Shown: positions 33,511 through 44,724 of the stretch, one piece after another
Layout of the letters: each line of letters opens with the position of its first letter
Numbering within the stretch: position 1 is the first letter of the stretch
Assembly: GCA_036936605.1 (NCBI GenBank)
Contig: JAUPFV010000002.1
Location: 221,619,046-221,683,045 of the forward strand
DNA: 64,000 nt
Reading direction: 5' to 3'
From: Limnanthes douglasii subsp. nivea
Lineage: Eukaryota > Streptophyta > Magnoliopsida > Brassicales > Limnanthaceae
Translations under genes and position numbers: made by a program
Notes under the pieces: generated by a model
What the model was told of the DNA's origin: nothing
Seen by the model: only the letters and a program-made list of their open reading frames with translations
Database searches by the model: none

Positions 33511-33829
33511 CGTAAAGGAAATGGAACTTGGAGGACTGAAATGTAAAGAATAAAAACTCTTATAACAAATCGTAAAGTTAGATGAGGAAATTAGAACTTT
33601 GCATTTAAGTGAGGGACGAACATGCAATTATCCATTTTATGTAATTGTTTCAGTTAAAGATCTAATTCTTTGCGCCTCTATATAAAGGCCAATGTTGATC
33701 TAATAAAGGGGTTTGCTTTTGAGATAGATTACTTAAGCAGTGTGATTTTCTCTCTATAACGCCTATTTCTCTCACTACATTCTCACTTCTCTCAATTTAA
33801 TTAGACAACACAAGTAATCAAACTCACCA
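33511..33829 (+). repeat. E1 3' LTR (U2)
   Basis: About 319 bp. Its first two bases are CG instead of TG (as also in U3), and it ends AACTCACCA. It is preceded by the purine tract AACTAAGGGGGTAC and followed by ATTACTACTCCAAACTTG as in the other copies. Confidence 0.85.
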
Positions 33830-34285
33830 ATTACTACTCCAAACTTGTGCTACTACCTACCACAAACAAGTCAAACACTTGCATATTAGTTAAATGTTCT
33901 CCTTCTATGGGAAATAGATTAAAGCTCAGCACCGATGGATCCAGTTCATTAACCAGATATTATTCTGGCTTTCGAGAGAATATCTTGAGAACTCATTTGT
34001 ACTTGAACTTTATCTCTCTAAAAAATTTCTAACTCTTTCTCTTTCTACATTTCTCTCTTAACAATTTACTAAGGAAAAATATTAACTCATCATCTTGACC
34101 TTGAAATAGGCTTATTAGTTCTTATGGATATGATTGCTAGAAGGAAAACTCCTTAGTTTATGTGTTCTATAACTCCTAACTACATGCACTTACTGATAGA
34201 AAGCATTCAATTAACCACATGTTTAGAGAACAAAACCAAACAACGTATTGGTTGGCTAAAGAAGCTCCAAAGAAGGCCTAGAGTC
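33830..34285 (+). pseudogene. LINE RNase H pieces with truncated solo LTR (U2)
   Basis: 33830-33983 has the RNase H motif KLSTDGSSSLTR. 33984-34092 is the 3' third of the solo LTR, whose left part is deleted. 34093-34285 is the end of the LINE RNase H, with the frame NHMFREQNQTTYWLAKEA, the usual C-terminal HxFREGNxxADWLAK motif. Same arrangement as U3 apart from the deletion. Confidence 0.72.
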
Positions 34286-35161
34286 ATTCATTCATTAACC
34301 AAATATTTTGAAAAGAAGTAATCACTTTCAAGAGAACAAACATATCATAAAACAAACAAAAATGAAAATATAAAATTTTAATACCGTATACAACGTCGGT
34401 AATTCAAAACTTTAAACTTTTCTCGTAATCTATTTCAGATATTCGACTTTTTAAAAGACCCTTAACACAAGAATTGCCCGAAAATCATGCGTGCAATTGA
34501 ACTTTTTAGATTTTCGAGTTTGGTCTTGGACTTAAAATTTATTCAAGAAAATTTTGGGAGACGTATTCGTTGTTGATAGCAGTGAACACCGTTTCTCTCG
34601 ATAATTGTGCTAATTTTCCTCCATCTTAGTATTCGTTCACACCAGAGTGCACTTGTTGGTGCCTTTTCATGGAATTTTTTGTTGATAGTTATGGGAAGAA
34701 TTCTTCTTATTGTTGAGAGTACATTATATATATTAGCTTGGATTCAGTTATCTAGTGCTAATGAAAGTTAAAATTTGGGACTGATTTTTATGGAAGATAA
34801 ATATTTCTTAAAGCAAGAAAATAAACAATGGCATTCGAATATGATTCTTTTTTGTTTTATGAAATATTAATTTGTAGTTCAAGATAGACCAAAAAAACTA
34901 ATAAAATTTATTGGTTGTTTCAATTTTTGTAGTTCTAAGAAATGCACTCAAATAGTTTATTATTTTGAGTTATTAGTTTTTTTTATTAATTTTGTAAACA
35001 CCTCAAATTTTATTAATATTAGTTTCGATTTTTGGAAGAAAGAAAAAGGAAGACGTGGACAGAAAAAAAAGTCTGAACAATGTAGCCGGTAGTAACTTTT
35101 TATATACTTTTGAATGTTACCTAACGAATCTCGTTTAAAAACCTTAAACTAGTTGTAAGAT
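34286..35161. other. 3' flank of ELIP2
   Basis: AT-rich, no gene recognised. It matches 52960-53845 downstream of ELIP3, except for a 151-bp segment present only in U3 (52809-52959). Presumably holds the ELIP poly-A site. Confidence 0.55.
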
Positions 35162-35984
35162 TTACACTAGGGTACTACCCTTGACATATTCAGTAAAGGC
35201 CAAGGCGATAAGACCTAACATAGCAAATCTACCGTTCCACATTTCAGCATCCGAAGTCATTAATCCTTTTGATTTTGAGGCCACCGTCACTCCTTGGAAA
35301 AGCGGGACTAATGATGCAGCCGAAAGAACGACGCTTGTAGCTACGAACCACGGGATCCCACCGTTGGATAACTGAGAGAGTACATCCTGACCTTTGGATA
35401 GTTCCACTGCTATTGCAGCCACGAATCCTATCATGGCTAATCTACCGTTGATTCTTTCCGGTGCCGGTCCGCTGAATGCTAAAATGTCCGAGAACTTTGT
35501 ACTCATCTGAAAACAATATATGAAAAACTAATGAGTTTTATAATCTCTATATATATTTGTTGCCAAAACTTTAGATGAACATACATAGCTATAATCTCAA
35601 AAGCTGTTTATATAAAATAAAAGACATAAACAAAACACACTTAATTGGCAGTCAATTATAAATACGAAAGAGATTTTACCTTTGGTGCCCGAGGAGGACT
35701 TGGCTTGGCCTGCGGCGGTGGTGTTACCATTGGCTTTGCATTTAAACCGGCAGGCTTCTCCATCTCTGGTTCACCCTATAAAAAAAGAAGCAGATAAAAT
35801 CAACTAAAATTCATTACACATATTCGCACCCAAAAAAACTTAATCTGAAAAGAATATTTACCTGGGTCATGCACCTAACTCCAAGTCTTCCATTTCGTGG
35901 TAGATATTTAGCAGAGTAGAACTGTCTGACATTGGTTTTAACTGAAGTGGCGAATATAGATTGAACAGCAATTGAAGTAGCCAT
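35162..35984 (-). CDS. ELIP: Early light-induced protein (ELIP2), 3 exons
   Basis: Exons on the minus strand: 35984-35862, 35775-35680, 35506-35162 (41, 32 and 114 codons; 187 residues), with GT-AG introns of 86 and 173 bp, both in phase 0. Residues 1-40 ([20 protein letters not shown]...) are Ser/Thr/Arg-rich, a chloroplast transit peptide. A Pro-rich hydrophilic stretch ([16 protein letters not shown]) follows. Exon 3 carries three membrane helices: helix 1 [20 protein letters not shown], helix 2 [18 protein letters not shown], helix 3 [17 protein letters not shown]. The E-x-x-NGR-x-AM motifs in helices 1 and 3 are the chlorophyll-binding signatures of the LHC superfamily. ELIPs sit in the thylakoid membrane and protect against photo-oxidative damage during high light, greening and desiccation. 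Length is normal and no defect is seen. Confidence 0.95.
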
Positions 35985-36096
35985 TTTTAATTTAAAAGAT
36001 GGAAACTTTCAAGGAAAAAGATTTTGGAAATTAACGGACCCTGATGATTTAGTGATAGAATTTAATGTGTTTGTAATAATATTGATAGAAATTGGC

Positions 36097-36420
36097 GTTT
36101 TTATATGCAGAAAAGAAAAGACAAAAGTGTGGATGCCGAGGGATCCACGATATCTACATTTTAGAGTTCCACAAGATGAGGACCACGTGGTTCCATTTTT
36201 TACCTCAGCAGTTAGTCGGTAGTGCAAGTTGAATAACATGAGGTTGTTCATGATTTATGAGTTTATGAGGTTGAATAAAAGACAAGTTGTGGATGCTGAG
36301 CGACCCACGATATGTACGTCTAATAGTTCCATAAGGATTGGACCACGTCGCTGAACCTTATGAGCTTGAATAATAAGCGGCTGTTGTTGATTTATGAATT
36401 TGGAGTGGTTATGGTTAAAA
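36097..36420 (-). promoter_or_regulatory. ELIP2 promoter with duplicated segment and G-box
   Basis: A TATATAAA-like box (minus strand CATATAAAAACG) lies at about 36097-36106, some 115 bases before the start codon. Upstream are two diverged copies of a ~160-bp segment (36117-36276 and 36277-36420), each with GTGGATGC(C/T)GAG and an ACGT element. The proximal copy has a perfect palindromic G-box CCACGTGG (36183-36190); the distal copy has CCACGTCG (36343-36350), as in the other ELIP promoters. G-boxes bind bZIP and bHLH factors in light and ABA responses; activity here is inferred. Confidence 0.65.
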
Positions 36421-36761
36421 TGTCCAACACCATTTGGTTATCTAGCTCCGTTTTTAAGTAGCGTCAAAAATATTATAAACAGCCTATCAAAATTGTAGTT
36501 ATTAAAAGCACTAAATTATACCTTAAAAACACTAACTAGCACTAAACCAATTTTAAACTTTAAAACATTTTCCCACCCACCCAACTTTTCTTCTTCTTCC
36601 TCTCATCTTATCATTCTATTCTCTCTCATTTTTTTTCAAAAAATTGAATGAAAAATCTTCAATTTCAAGAACTCTACTTCTTCCAGAACTAAAACCATTA
36701 AATTGACAAAGGAAAATAGTAAATACACTTATCTTTTTTTTTGGTTTTGAAATGGTTTAGG
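36421..36761. other. Far upstream flank of ELIP2
   Basis: Non-coding flank with pyrimidine-rich tract, matching 15900-16250 and 54950-55300. At its outer end it joins the U3 block through the same sequence that opens the window at position 1. Confidence 0.6.
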
Positions 36762-36881
36762 AAGATTGAAAGTATTTAGGGTGTTAAACTATTTAAATCT
36801 AGGGTTATATTTGTGTTTTGAAATGATTTAGGAAGAGTAAATAGACTTATTTTTTATTGATTTTTAATTTTTTTTAAGAAG

Positions 36882-38405
36882 TAGCTGTTGTGGATGCTCA
36901 ACCTATCAAAACAACTATTTTCTCGACTTCTAAGGTCTGAACTTCCGGCGCAGACCCAAGCGTCTATCCCCCAAGACAAAGCTAACACAAGTTCACATGT
37001 TCAAAAGAGCACCAAGTCGAAAAAGACAAAATCGAACTGTCCTCGTACATCGGGGCTATCTTAGCAAATAATTTGCGAGAGGTAGAGGGCAACTATCTTC
37101 TCGCTCTGTACAAAATTAAATACAAGTATTATCAAACTTCCGAAGAGGAAAATTTTAGAGACCGATGATAAATTCCAAACTTCATAAATATTCGATTTAC
37201 TGAAGCCATAGAGAGTCCTCTATCTTTTGCGACAATAAGCTGATTGTCTATCCGAAGATTCTGAACTAAGATCTTCGGTTCTCGTTGCATTCTGCTTTGG
37301 TGAAGTACTTTGAGCTGATAATTTTATGTCTGACTCAAGCTCATCTGAGCATGTGGTTCACCTTGATGGTCTGGATAATGGCTTCTCAGAAATCTGGAAC
37401 CGGTTTCTCTATGGAAGAGTTTGTCGGGTTGATTAACGTTGCAAAAATCCTTATTTTCCCTTTTATTCCCTCACCTTTGGGAGTAAATTCAAGATATCAG
37501 ATGATCTTTTGGAAGCCGAGAAGAAATGGAAACAAAGTTATTTCTTCATCTCTCGTTTGTGGGAGACATGATTTGAGAAGTCTGCTGAAAGATCGCATCG
37601 GCCCACTTTGAGGCGGACTAGTAGAGGTACCAAATTTTACCTTACTCAAATTTACTTTCACTTCATTTACTTGATTTATTTTACCAAAAATTTATTGGGG
37701 GACAACAATGAAAGGGGTGTCTAAACCGTTTGAAGGACATCTAAAGGAAGCTGGTTGGATTTTTGCTTAACTAAGTAGTTGGGCCAGTACTTCCTCGTCC
37801 AATAAATTTCACTGATGCTTCACTCCGTCTAACCAAGATAAGATCCATCTTGGAAGAGTTCTTAGTGTCTTCCACACAAGGCAACATATTTGAACGATTG
37901 GAAGCCACATATATTCTCGTCTAAATTCCTACAAGAGTTAGGGCTCCAAGCTATCTCAACCATGAAAATGATATGGTTGAGGAAGAAAATATTTAAACTG
38001 GAGGTGAGGCCGAGGAGGAAGACAATGCTAAACTCAAGACCGAAGAAGTTCAACCCTCCGGAAAAGGTGGCTCCAAAAGGACATCAAAAAAATGTTCGTT
38101 GAAAGACAAAGGAAAATATAAAGACGTCGAAGAGGGTGATCAACCGGTAGAAGAAAATATTGGCTCTTCGGATGACGACACAGTTGATCCTAACTTGCCT
38201 TCTCTTGAGAAATTCGTTTTCATTGACTCAAACTCTCCTCGAGCATGAACCAAAGAAACTGCTCATCAAGAAAACGAGGAAACTAATGGCCAAAGGGGTC
38301 AATGTGATGAAGAACAAGTTCATAGGAACTTCGAAGCTGGTTCTTCATTGGTAGCGCTCGAACTTAATAAGATGCTTCATGTTGCGGTACTTCTTCAAAT
38401 GAAAT
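36882..38405 (+). pseudogene. Fragment of an E3-type antisense ORF (U3)
   Basis: Copy of 121-1655. A readable frame at 37285-37611 again has WFTLMVWIMASQKSG. Homologous to the middle of 56517-59267. Broken by stops throughout, and ends where the MULE fragment begins. Confidence 0.7.
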
Positions 38406-39335
38406 ATTTTCTTGATAGCTTGCATACGAGTTAACTGGCGGTCGGTACTAATAATCCTAAGAAATGGACATGTACTATCCATCATCAAATCACGAAGAAC
38501 ACTACAGGCCCATGTGTAGTTTTTTTTAATCTTTTCCCCACTCATAAACACATAGGCAACGACATTTGTAAATGGATTCAAAGTTACTTCCAAACTCTTT
38601 AGTAATGGAATTTTATACCTTATTTTTTTGTACATATAATCCATGACAAGCATAATCAAATGTACGCAACAAGTTTATACTTACCGGATGCGTGAAAAAG
38701 AAATCGATGATCATTTGTGATTCGTTGCATAATCGCTCCCACGCCGAATAACCATGTTTCTTTAATTTACCCAATAAATATTGCATTTGTGTTTGTCCAA
38801 CGTGCTCAACATCTTGTTGTTTTTGGAAAATATTGTATATTGCATGCATGTTCAATAGATTCTCTAGGTTATTATGCTTCAAACCACTATATATCTCCCT
38901 AGAATGCGACCCAAGGAAAGATAAATTACGAACTAGTGTTTCTTCATCCGGTTTGAGTCTACACACGTGGGAATGGTCGTCTAAGAGAACATAAAGTTCA
39001 TGATTATCTTTCTCGTTTATAACTTCCAAACACCATTGCATAGCAAGCACGTAAACCGAATTCCTTTTTTATTCAAAAGCACAACTGTATTTTTTTATAC
39101 ACTTTCGTTTTCTCAAAGTTTCCAGCTTCGTTTTTTATTTAAAAATATTTTACTTATCACATTAGTACTGTAACCTAGGATTTCTTCCCTAATTCTCACT
39201 TTCATATAACACGGTAATAGTGAAAAATTTAATCTTCTTCGATTTTTTTCTACAAAAGTATCCAATTTCGCCTTAGTGAAAAACCTATCGGTTATGAAAA
39301 TTTCGGTGAAATTGGCCATCATTTATGGTGGTTGG
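38406..39335 (-). pseudogene. MULE transposase fragment (U3 copy)
   Basis: Two overlapping minus-strand frames. 38613-39050 has NHELYVLLDDHSHVCRLKPD, EIYSGLKHNNLENLL and FFFTHPVSINLLRTF, matching the segment before the MULE domain of plant Mutator-like transposases. 38345-38659 has MDYMYKKIRYKIPLL (family MDATYKTNKYxxPLL, first catalytic Asp), AYVFMSGEKIKKNYTWACSV and STDRQLTRMQAIKKIF (second Asp). A one-base frameshift near 38655 separates them. 39113-39322 may be the degraded N-terminus. The SWIM region and terminal inverted repeats were not found. Confidence 0.8.
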
Positions 39336-41270
39336 CCTAATTCCTCCTATAATAATTACAACAATTAACAATATGTAAATCCAAAATAATATTAAATAAA
39401 TATCATATCAGGAACGAAAGTTTGATACGTGGTCGCATTAGAAATGCGATGAGATATGACCTGGTCGCGAGCAGGGTTGTGATGAGCAAAGAACTGATTG
39501 TATTCATGTGCGCGACGAGAGTAAACCTTTTTGCATGCTACATGCGTCCATGTTATTTTTCATCGCATGAATCGCGTTAATCATATGGAAATAGAAACTA
39601 AAGTTAAAATCGTTACCTCTATTGGATAAAAGTTTTACTCGTCCATGATGTTGTTCAAAAAGCATCACAATTCTTCGTCTCCCATAATAATTTGGTGTTT
39701 GCTTGTTTTTTGGTAAAAAATTTAAGTGTTTGGATGATAAGTAGTTACTGTTTGGGACAAAATTCTTAAGGTTCATAGATATATTTGTAGCTGGGTTTTA
39801 GGTTTATGGTAAATTTTGTGACAATGCCAATTAGGTAAAAAAATGTTATGAAAAGGCTATATTGGGGTTTTCAAAATTTTAGTTTCAAAACAAGGGGGTA
39901 TGAAGAGAGATCTAATAGTTTAATTTCTAGCCTACCCCTTATGGATTAGTATGTGAAATATATATTTGGTTACTAATGTAAGATAGTCTAATTAATACGT
40001 AATTAGATCAATTATATTATATATAATTAAACAGTAATTGGATTTATAGATAAAAAAGCTTTATGAAGGTATAATTTTGGTAATCTGGTTGAATTTGGAC
40101 ACTGTGAAAGATTGAGTTCCAACCTCAACACTAAAGTCTGAACTCATAATTCAGACACACTAAATTTATAAAAATAATTTATTGTTTGTGGTCCCCGATC
40201 ATAAAGCGGACAAAGTAAAAGGGTTTTGTACAACTAGGGTTTCTAGTTGTATTTGTCTATAGAAGAAAGACTCGGATTCAATCATTTCTTTAACCTAGAC
40301 CTTAAAAGGTCAATCGTCTCTTTACCGAGATGTAAACTGACAATTATCTTCGCTGCAATAAGAACTTAAGGAAAGATTCAAACAATATTATGGATAGCAA
40401 TACATAAAATTGTAAGTTTATTTTATTCTATGTAATTAGTTAATCATATTGTGGGTTCTATATTACGCATTTGTGATATACTAACTTGAGGTTATTTAAT
40501 TAATTTATCAATTGATATTAGAGCCAAGATCCTTTTGTGAATTATGGGATAAACTGAAACTGTATCTATAATTTAATAAAAACATGTTTTTCTTCATACA
40601 ATTTGGAATAATTGATTAATTAACTTTGTAAAGTATATATTTAGGCTTTATGTGAACATTATGTATATAATGATTTATTCATAAATCATCATGTTTAAGT
40701 GTTTTAATTTTTTTTAATGAATAAATATATTGTATAGATATGATTTTGGATTTTTCTAATCTTAAATCAAGATTTGATTAATTGTTGGAAATTTTCTCCC
40801 AAATTTAAAATCAACCAAACTCTAATTTAATAAAATAAATCAAACTTACTAGCGATAACTGCTCATCGATGGAGAAACCCAAAATTTTATTGTCAATCAA
40901 AGGTTATTCGGAGACGTTCATCATGGCCAACAAAGTGTCTTCGGTGAGTATGAATGTCGCAGTTTGTGACGAAATCATAATGCATTGTTGTTGCGATGAT
41001 AACATTAAGAGGATGATTGATAGGCGAACGCCAAGTGACAGCAACAACTGTTGTTGCTGGTTAGGCGGATTGACCCACTGGTAGAAAGTATATTTGTACG
41101 TATAATGTTTACCAGAGCTTTATTTTGTTGTCTCAGGCCGAAAGAAGCAAACGTTCTTATAGAATGTATCATGATGGAGAATGAAGTGATTGTGACTATA
41201 AGGAGTTACACAATATATTTTATAATCAATCATTTTCCAATTATATTATTTATTTTATTTTCAACGATAC
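39336..41270. other. AT-rich spacer (U3)
   Basis: Copy of 2581-4516; no recognisable gene. The palindrome with arms CAGCAACAAC/GTTGTTGCTG lies at 41039-41059. Confidence 0.6.
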
Positions 41271-42749
41271 ATGGACAATAACCTCAGTAAAATCTGTAAT
41301 TTTCTGAAACAATATGAAGTTTGTTCACGTCAATTGATCAATAATAACAAAAACATCTTCATCACACCAACCAAAATGACTCATTCTATAGTCAACATAA
41401 TAGTAATAGTAGCTAGATTGTCTAGTTTTAAACACGTGAAGCTGCATTTAAAGTATCTTTGGATCCCAATTCACTCAAACAACAAAGTTCGGAATTTTGA
41501 TCAAGTAGTTCCCAATATTAGAGCAAGATTACATGAGTAGAATGGTATGATAATATCCTTTGGATTGAGACTAACCTTGATCCAATCAATGTTAATGGAA
41601 ATTCCAACATATCATATACAAAGTTGTTTTCTTCATAGGATAATGATCACCAGAATTGTACCGATGTGGAATATGTTTCTCTAGGGTTTCAGAGAGGATA
41701 ATCATGCTTCGACATGTACCTAATAGATTTATTTATGTAAACCACATGAAGAGGAAGGTCTTAACATTAGGTATCTAGAAGATATACAGCTTGTTCTCTC
41801 TTATAATTTTTTATTCAAATATAAAGAAAACTCTTCCCTTCGGGATAATTTCATGATTTCTCTATATTATCCTAAAGTTTATCCATTACTAGTACAATTA
41901 CCCTATAACACCTCTAAAACATTGAAAATAAATAAGTTTCAAAGATATAGCATAAATTTACCTTTTAGAAAGTTAGGAAAGGAAAATAGATTTTTCGCTG
42001 GAAAGATGGTATGATTAGAATAATTTTATCATTTCCCATCGTCGAACTCTACTTTTTTTAAATCAATTTCCCACTATTGGAATTGTGTTGGATGGGAGGT
42101 TGACAAGATTAGATCCTCAATTTTACCCTCAGATATAGAGAAGATCTATAAAATTAAACTACCACCCGATGTAAAAGATGAATTCAAACAGAATCTTTTT
42201 AACAATGAAGACTTTGTTACTACTCCCTAAAAAATGTTATTACCTATAATGGAATCTATTGAAACGTTTTAATTATTTCAAAGGCTATGGAATAACACCA
42301 CTACCAAAAAATGTTATTTCCTATAATAGAATCTATTGAAAGGTTAGTTACCTATAAACTCTATTTGGCAAAAAAATAAACACTTCTCATTGGCTTCCAA
42401 ATGTCAATTCTGCAAGCAAAGTGAATAAATTAAACAATTACATGTGGATTGAAAATTAGATTGGGATGTTTGAAAATACCTTTCTGGATTATTCAGAATC
42501 TTTATCTCTAAACACTTGACATTAGTTCATCTAATCTAAATTTGGTTTTAGTCCACTACAAAAGAGATCCATATTAGATCTATCATACCTCATATTATTT
42601 GTTGGTCTATATGGAAGGCAAGAAAAGATGCTAAACATCAACGTCAAATTAATTTTGCTAGATCGGAGATAGACTATATCAAATATATAATCTTCAAGTT
42701 AGATAATGTTAACTTCTTCAAATCAGCAGTGGAAGGGTGATATTTTTAT
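41271..42749 (+). pseudogene. L1-type LINE ORF2 remnant, left part (U3)
   Basis: Longer than the U1 copy. 41271-41540 has SKICNFLKQYEVCSRQLINN followed by YLWIPIHSNNKVRNFDQVVP and IRARLHE, matching the reverse transcriptase palm and thumb of plant L1 elements (YLGIPI...VRDFDxIVxxIRARL). Then come thumb motifs near 41560-41680, CQFCKQSE near 42400 and the ICWSIWKARKDAKH block near 42600. E1 interrupts it at 42750. Confidence 0.82.
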
Positions 42750-43069
42750 TGTCAAGGAAATGGAACTTCGAGGACTGAAATGTAAAGAATAATAATTCTT
42801 ATGACAGATTAAAAAGTTAGAGAAGGAAATTAGAACTTTGTATTGAAGTCAAGGACGAACATGTTATTATCCTTTTTATGTAACTGTTTCAGTTAAAGAC
42901 CTAAGTCTTTGCGCCTCTATATAACGGCCAAGGCTGATCTAATAAAAGGGTTGGCTTTTTGAGATAGATTACTTGATAAATCTGATTTTCTCTCTCTAAA
43001 ACCTATTTCTCTCTCTACAAACTCACTTCTTTCAATTTAATTAGGCAACACAAGTAATCAAACTCACCA
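42750..43069 (+). repeat. E1 5' LTR (U3)
   Basis: 320 bp, TGTCAAGGAAATGG to AACTCACCA, followed by AATTGGTGACTTCATTGGGG (primer-binding site). Confidence 0.85.
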
Positions 43070-43164
43070 AATTGGTGACTTCATTGGGGACCTGATCAAC
43101 AATTGGTGCCTAGTTTACTAGTTCGAATTTTTCAAACCTTTAAAAACAATCTTAAAATTATACA

Positions 43165-44706
43165 ATGAATCAAAAAAATGACTCGTTAGTTCGATCAGCT
43201 TTTGAAACACTAAAAAGGGATTCACCAAGGACAGATGATAGATAAGAAGGATCTACTTTGATTCATCAGACTCAATCTGAGATAAACTTACGAATGAATC
43301 AGCTTCTGGATAAGATAAATGCTTGGAATGAGAAATACCACCAAAGATAGCAGGAAATTTAGTCAGGTAGGCTGATCCGAGGTGCGACAAGTAAATGACC
43401 AAAATGATATTGTTGGTCAATCTGATCGATCTTGTACTGATCATCAGATCACAAATGAGCAAAAAAAGGTTCAGTTTGAGACGCCAAAAGAGCGTCATTC
43501 TTCTCGAAATGAAAAGAAAGATAAACAGAGGTGTGTCACATCTAGTGACGAGGAAGTCGAAAGCTCTGGATCTGATTTTAAAATATATTAAGGATCCTCG
43601 AAAGAAAGAAAAACAACCTCGCAAATATAAGAAGGAACATAAAGCTAAAAGAGAAAGTATACCTCGATGTTTGAGGGAGTCGAACTAGTGTGAAAAGCAA
43701 ATACATCAAACCAGTGTAATGGTGATGATTGAAATTTGTATGCACTCATGGGAGCTGAGGATCAATATGTTAAAGGTGTTGACTTGAGGAATTATCCGTT
43801 GACAAATGAGATATAATTAATCACGCTTGTGAAACATTTTGATATTTTGAAAGTATAGAAATTTTATGGGATGCAAGACCTAAAACGGGTATATCGAACA
43901 GTTTAAGAATAACATGATGAATTTTAAGGATAATGACAGGCTAGTGTGTCGGGCTTTTTTCAAAACTTTTAAGGGAACAACTTTGAAATGGTACAACCGA
44001 ATTCCGAGGGGGTCTATTTCAAACTTTAGAGACTTTTACACTTCCTTTTGAAGACAGTTCGTCAAGAGTAAAGAAATGAGGGAAAATAGAGATAGTATCA
44101 TCCAATGCAAACAAGAAGTTGGAGTAAAGCTGAAATATTATACAAAGTATTTTGTTTTAACAAGAGTGCTGGATAATTATAAAGAGCTTGTGGCTATGGC
44201 AGCCCTTCGCCAGGGACTGTTAGCTGGAGATTTGGCTAATAAAAAACATAAAGAAGAGCCTTAACTTTTCGAGATTTGATGGCTCAAGTTGAGGACCAAA
44301 TCAAGTTTGAAGAGTCAACCAAGGTTCGAGGGGTACGACTAATGGTCAAAAGAATTTCGGGCAGGTGTCAAATAACCAAGGGCAATATTCAAATTCTGCT
44401 CAACAAGCACGTTTGAGGAACAACAATCTAACACCTCGATCTGGAGGGTATTCGAACCAAGCTCTGTCATACAAATTTAATATACCAAGGCCCAAACAAT
44501 GGATAAGGCTTGAGTACTATGCAGATCTGACTGAGAGTATGGCTGCAATCTTTGATAAAACTAAAGGATATGTAAATTTCAGGAAGCCCACTTCAATCAA
44601 TACGCCTAGAGAGGAACGAAACAACAAGTTTTTCATGTATCACAATGACATCGATCATGATACTAGATTGCATTGCCTTGTAAAAAAAAGTTCATACTTT
44701 AATTAA
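43165..44706 (+). pseudogene. E1 gag (U3)
   Basis: ATG 43165 (MNQKNDSLVRSAFETLKRD). More stops than in U1 in the core (for example a stop before the FRRQFVK-equivalent stretch). The readable end 44076-44264 keeps ALRQGLLAGDLANKK, and 44365-44706 keeps HNDIDHDTRLHC. Confidence 0.75.
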
Positions 44707-44724
44707 AAATGGGAAATTAATAAC

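Larger units (their letters stand above)
16979..33829 (+). mobile_element. Left-truncated E1 (U2 copy) carrying nested E2
   Basis: Starts inside the gag-protease region (ACTGGTAGCACTGATAG matches 44991 of the U3 copy), so the 5' LTR and gag are lost. pol (17040-19570), tandem repeats, the antisense ORF and the 3' LTR (33511-33829) follow in the same order as in U1 and U3. E2 (21355-31787) sits inside the antisense ORF. The right flank after the LTR is LINE sequence identical to the other copies, so this is the same insertion event. Confidence 0.82.
16296..36761. repeat. Tandem unit U2 of the ELIP array
   Basis: Contains a piece of the E3 3' end (16296-16974), a left-truncated E1 with E2 nested in it (16979-33829), LINE and solo-LTR remnants (33830-34285), then the intact ELIP2 with its upstream flank. 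It lacks the MULE, the left LINE part, the E1 5' LTR and gag. Its outer flank joins U3 through a different sequence from the U1-U2 and U3-U4 joins. Confidence 0.75.

Noticed and set aside
35181..35375. Open frame on the plus strand opposite ELIP exon 3 (also 53865-54059)
   Set aside because: Exact antisense shadow of a well-supported exon; identical in both copies only because the exon is.
36121..36250. Short minus-strand ORF 36009-36251 in the ELIP2 upstream region as a gene
   Set aside because: Lies across the TATA box and 5' leader of ELIP2 and is not conserved at ELIP1, 3 or 4.
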